Shown: piece by piece, positions 35,684-37,689 of the stretch | How the letters are laid out: each line of letters opens with the position of its first letter | Numbering within the stretch: the first letter of the stretch is position 1 | NCBI GenBank assembly: GCA_035550595.1 | Contig: DASZOV010000029.1 | Span: forward strand, 1 to 37,689 | Direction of reading: 5' to 3' | Length of the DNA stretch: 37,689 nt | Source of the DNA: CALFMR01 sp035550595 | GTDB taxonomy: Bacteria; Acidobacteriota; Vicinamibacteria; Vicinamibacterales; SCN-69-37 | Notes under the pieces: generated by a model | The model's input: the letters and a program-made list of their open reading frames with translations, nothing else | Database searches by the model: none | What the model was told of the DNA's origin: nothing | Made by a program: the position numbers and the translations under genes

Positions 35684-37615
35684 ATGAGCGACGTCACGAT
35701 TACGCTGCCTGACGGCTCCGCGCGCCCTGTGCCGTCCGGCACGCCAGTGCGCGACTTCGCCGTCCAGGCGCTGCCGGCGAGCGTCGCGAAGAAGGCGCTC
35801 GCCGCGTGGGTGGACGACCGGCTCGTGGACCTGAGCTTTCCGCTGACCGGTGACGCGACGTTACGACTCGCGCTGCCCGAAGGAACCGCGTCGCTCGCGC
35901 TCTATCGGCACTCGACGGCGCACCTGCTCGCCGCGGCGGTCATCGCGCTCTTTCCCGAGGCCCAGTGCGGCATCGGCCCGGCCACCGACGACGGCTTCTT
36001 CTACGACTTCATCGTCTCTCGCCCGTTCGTGCCCGAGGACCTCGACGCCATCGAAGCGAAGATGCGCGAGCTCGCGCGCCAGGACCTACCCTACGAGCGG
36101 CAGATGTGGCCGCGCGAGGAGGCGCTGCGGTTTTTTGCCGCGCGTCACGAGCCGCTGAAAGTGCAGCTCATCGAAGAGAAGACGGCGGGACAGTCCGAAG
36201 TCTCCTGCTACACGATCAAGGATCGCGACACGTTCGTCGACTTCTGCGTCGGCCCGCACGTCCCGTCGACCGGCCGGCTGAAGGCGTTCAAGCTGCTCTC
36301 GACGTCGAACGCCTACTGGAAGGGCGATGCGCGCAACCAGCCGATGCAGCGCATCTACGGCACCGCGTTCTTCAAAGACGACGAGCTGAAGCAGTACCTC
36401 ACGCAGATCGAAGAAGCGAAGAAGCGCGATCACCGGCGGCTCGGCAAGGACCTCGGCCTGTTCATGGTCCATCCATGGGCGCCAGGCGCCGCCTTCTGGC
36501 TCGGCAAGGGAACGACGCTCTATCACCTGCTCGCCGACTACATGCGCGAGGTGCTGTTCCCGGCCGGCTACCAGGAAGTCAAGACGCCGCTGCTCTTCAA
36601 CAAGGCGCTCTGGGAAACCTCTGGCCACTGGGAACACTATCGCCAGAACATGTTCCTCGTGCAGTCGTCCGACGCCGAGGAGATGGGCCTGAAGGCGATG
36701 AACTGCCCGGGGCACTTCCTCGTCTTCGCGAGCGAGATGCGCAGCTATCGCGACCTGCCGCTGCGCCTGCACGAGCAGACGCCGCTGCACCGCAACGAAG
36801 CGTCCGGCGTGCTCTCCGGCCTCACGCGCGTGCGGCAGTTCTCACAGGACGACGCGCACTGCTTCGTGATGGAGTCGCAGATCGCCGAGGAAGTCGAGCG
36901 GCTGCTGCGTCTCGTGCAGCGCGTCTACGGCGACTTCGGGCTGCCCTACACGGTGAAGCTCTCGACGCGGCCGGCCGAGTTCCTGGGCGAGGTCGCGACC
37001 TGGGATCATGCCGAACGATCGCTGAAGCAGGCGCTCGAGGCGGCCGGCCAGGCCTACACGCTGAACGAAGGCGACGGCGCGTTCTACGGACCGAAGCTCG
37101 ACTTCGACGTCACCGACGCCATCGGCCGGCAATGGCAGTGCGCGACCATCCAGCTCGACTACCAGATGCCGGAGCGGTTCGACCTGAAGTACACCGGCGC
37201 CGACAACGCCGAGCACCGGCCGGTCGTCATCCACCGCGCCATTTTCGGCAGTTTCGAGCGGTTCATCGCCATCCTGATCGAGCACTACGCCGGCGCCTTC
37301 CCGACGTGGCTGGCGCCCGAGCAGGTGCGCGTGCTGCCGATTACCGATGAGCTGGGCGACGGGGCACGGGGGGTGACGAGCCGGCTGCGGGGCGCGGGGA
37401 TCCGCGCGCACCTGGACGACCGCAATGAGACGCTGAACTACCGGATCCGCGACGGCGAGGTGATGAAGGTGCCGTACATGGCGGTGATCGGGAAGCGCGA
37501 GGCGGAGGCGGACAGCGTCGCGGTGCGGGCGCGCGGCGAAGGGAAGAAGCAGGAAGTGATGGCGGTGGAGGCGTTTGTGGCGAAGGTGCTTGAAGAGGTA
37601 GGAGCGAGAAGCTGA
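35684..37615 (+). CDS. thrS: Threonyl-tRNA synthetase
   Basis: The 643-residue enzyme charges tRNA(Thr) and edits mischarged serine. Domains in order: TGS (about 1-62); editing domain with H76xxxH80, C188 and H192 (HSTAH, DFCVGPH); class II catalytic core with zinc ligands C341 (NCPGH), H392 (DDAH) and H517; and the anticodon-binding domain (about 545-640). These correspond to E. coli H73, H77, C182, H186, C334, H385 and H511, so the enzyme should be fully active. The frame stays open back into the tRNA gene at 35498, so the ATG at 35684, which opens the TGS domain, is chosen. infC, a frequent next gene, is not within the window. Confidence 0.97.
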   Translation: MSDVTITLPDGSARPVPSGTPVRDFAVQALPASVAKKALAAWVDDRLVDLSFPLTGDATLRLALPEGTASLALYRHSTAHLLAAAVIALFPEAQCGIGPATDDGFFYDFIVSRPFVPEDLDAIEAKMRELARQDLPYERQMWPREEALRFFAARHEPLKVQLIEEKTAGQSEVSCYTIKDRDTFVDFCVGPHVPSTGRLKAFKLLSTSNAYWKGDARNQPMQRIYGTAFFKDDELKQYLTQIEEAKKRDHRRLGKDLGLFMVHPWAPGAAFWLGKGTTLYHLLADYMREVLFPAGYQEVKTPLLFNKALWETSGHWEHYRQNMFLVQSSDAEEMGLKAMNCPGHFLVFASEMRSYRDLPLRLHEQTPLHRNEASGVLSGLTRVRQFSQDDAHCFVMESQIAEEVERLLRLVQRVYGDFGLPYTVKLSTRPAEFLGEVATWDHAERSLKQALEAAGQAYTLNEGDGAFYGPKLDFDVTDAIGRQWQCATIQLDYQMPERFDLKYTGADNAEHRPVVIHRAIFGSFERFIAILIEHYAGAFPTWLAPEQVRVLPITDELGDGARGVTSRLRGAGIRAHLDDRNETLNYRIRDGEVMKVPYMAVIGKREAEADSVAVRARGEGKKQEVMAVEAFVAKVLEEVGARS

Positions 37616-37682
37616 AACGGCGCAGGGCCGGGAACGGCGCAGGACCGGGAACGGCGCAGGGCCGAGAACGGCGCAGGACCGG
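37615..37682. repeat. 17-bp tandem repeat, four units
   Basis: Units at 37615-37631, 37632-37648, 37649-37665 and 37666-37682 follow the form GAACGGCGCAGGRCCGG. The R base alternates G, A, G, A, so the array is also two 34-bp units. It begins at the last base of the thrS stop codon and may continue in altered form past the window edge. There are no spacers, so it is not CRISPR. Confidence 0.9.
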
Positions 37683-37689
37683 AACTGCA

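Noticed and set aside
37615..37682. CRISPR-like array
   Set aside because: Units are contiguous 17-bp repeats with no spacers, and no cas gene is in the window.

Overview
The window is GC-rich bacterial chromosome, densely packed with genes on both strands and with short intergenic gaps. The gene set suggests a Gram-negative member of the Acidobacteriota, perhaps Vicinamibacteria. Lipid A genes (lpxD, lpxB), secreted proteins and a very large Oar-like TonB-dependent outer-membrane protein with an N-terminal carboxypeptidase-regulatory domain show an outer membrane. A VWFA-related 'Acidobacterial' domain protein and paired M16 peptidases fit that phylum. The placement is inference; no 16S gene is present.

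Layout. 1-405 (-): N-terminal part of a rhomboid protease with a zinc ribbon, cut by the window edge. 505-3574 (+): ECF sigma factor, zinc-finger anti-sigma factor and a secreted TPR/HEAT-like repeat protein. 3770-10469 (-): a secreted protein, a matrixin-type metalloprotease and a small predicted beta-barrel (joined by ATGA overlaps), then aconitase, epoxyqueuosine reductase and a YqgE protein. 10652-17403 (-): a cell-envelope operon, in transcription order a zinc phospholipase C/S1-P1-fold hydrolase, a Mit_KHE1-like protein, lpxD, an active M16 peptidase, a catalytically empty M16 partner and lpxB. 17433-19213 (+): gatC-gatA, without gatB.

19293-20862: a small membrane protein and two divergent small heat-shock proteins around an AT-rich promoter island. 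The second sHsp starts a tightly coupled (+) run: YmdB-like phosphodiesterase, xseA, xseB and a prenyl diphosphate synthase. A VWFA-related protein then occupies the place where dxs often lies, and tlyA and nadK follow. 28410-30018 (-): mltG and ruvX. 30123-31409 (+): an S41-fold protein that has lost its catalytic Ser and Lys. 31644-35327 (+): the Oar-like TonB-dependent protein, with a recognisable promoter and a textbook UUCG terminator. 35466-37615 (+): tRNA-Val(GAC) with its own promoter, then thrS. The window ends in a 17-bp tandem repeat.

Intergenic spaces hold recurring short elements: a perfect 40-bp repeat in two gaps, a 13-mer CGAGCGNAGCGAG family, and other small direct and inverted repeats. 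No CRISPR array, insertion sequence, prophage or rRNA was seen. The least ordinary items are two pseudoenzymes (M16 partner and S41 protein), the VWFA protein without a MIDAS motif at the dxs position, the three-gene secreted matrixin operon, and the embedding of M16 peptidases between lpxD and lpxB. I did not find a clear, wholly new system; these are the best candidates for follow-up.
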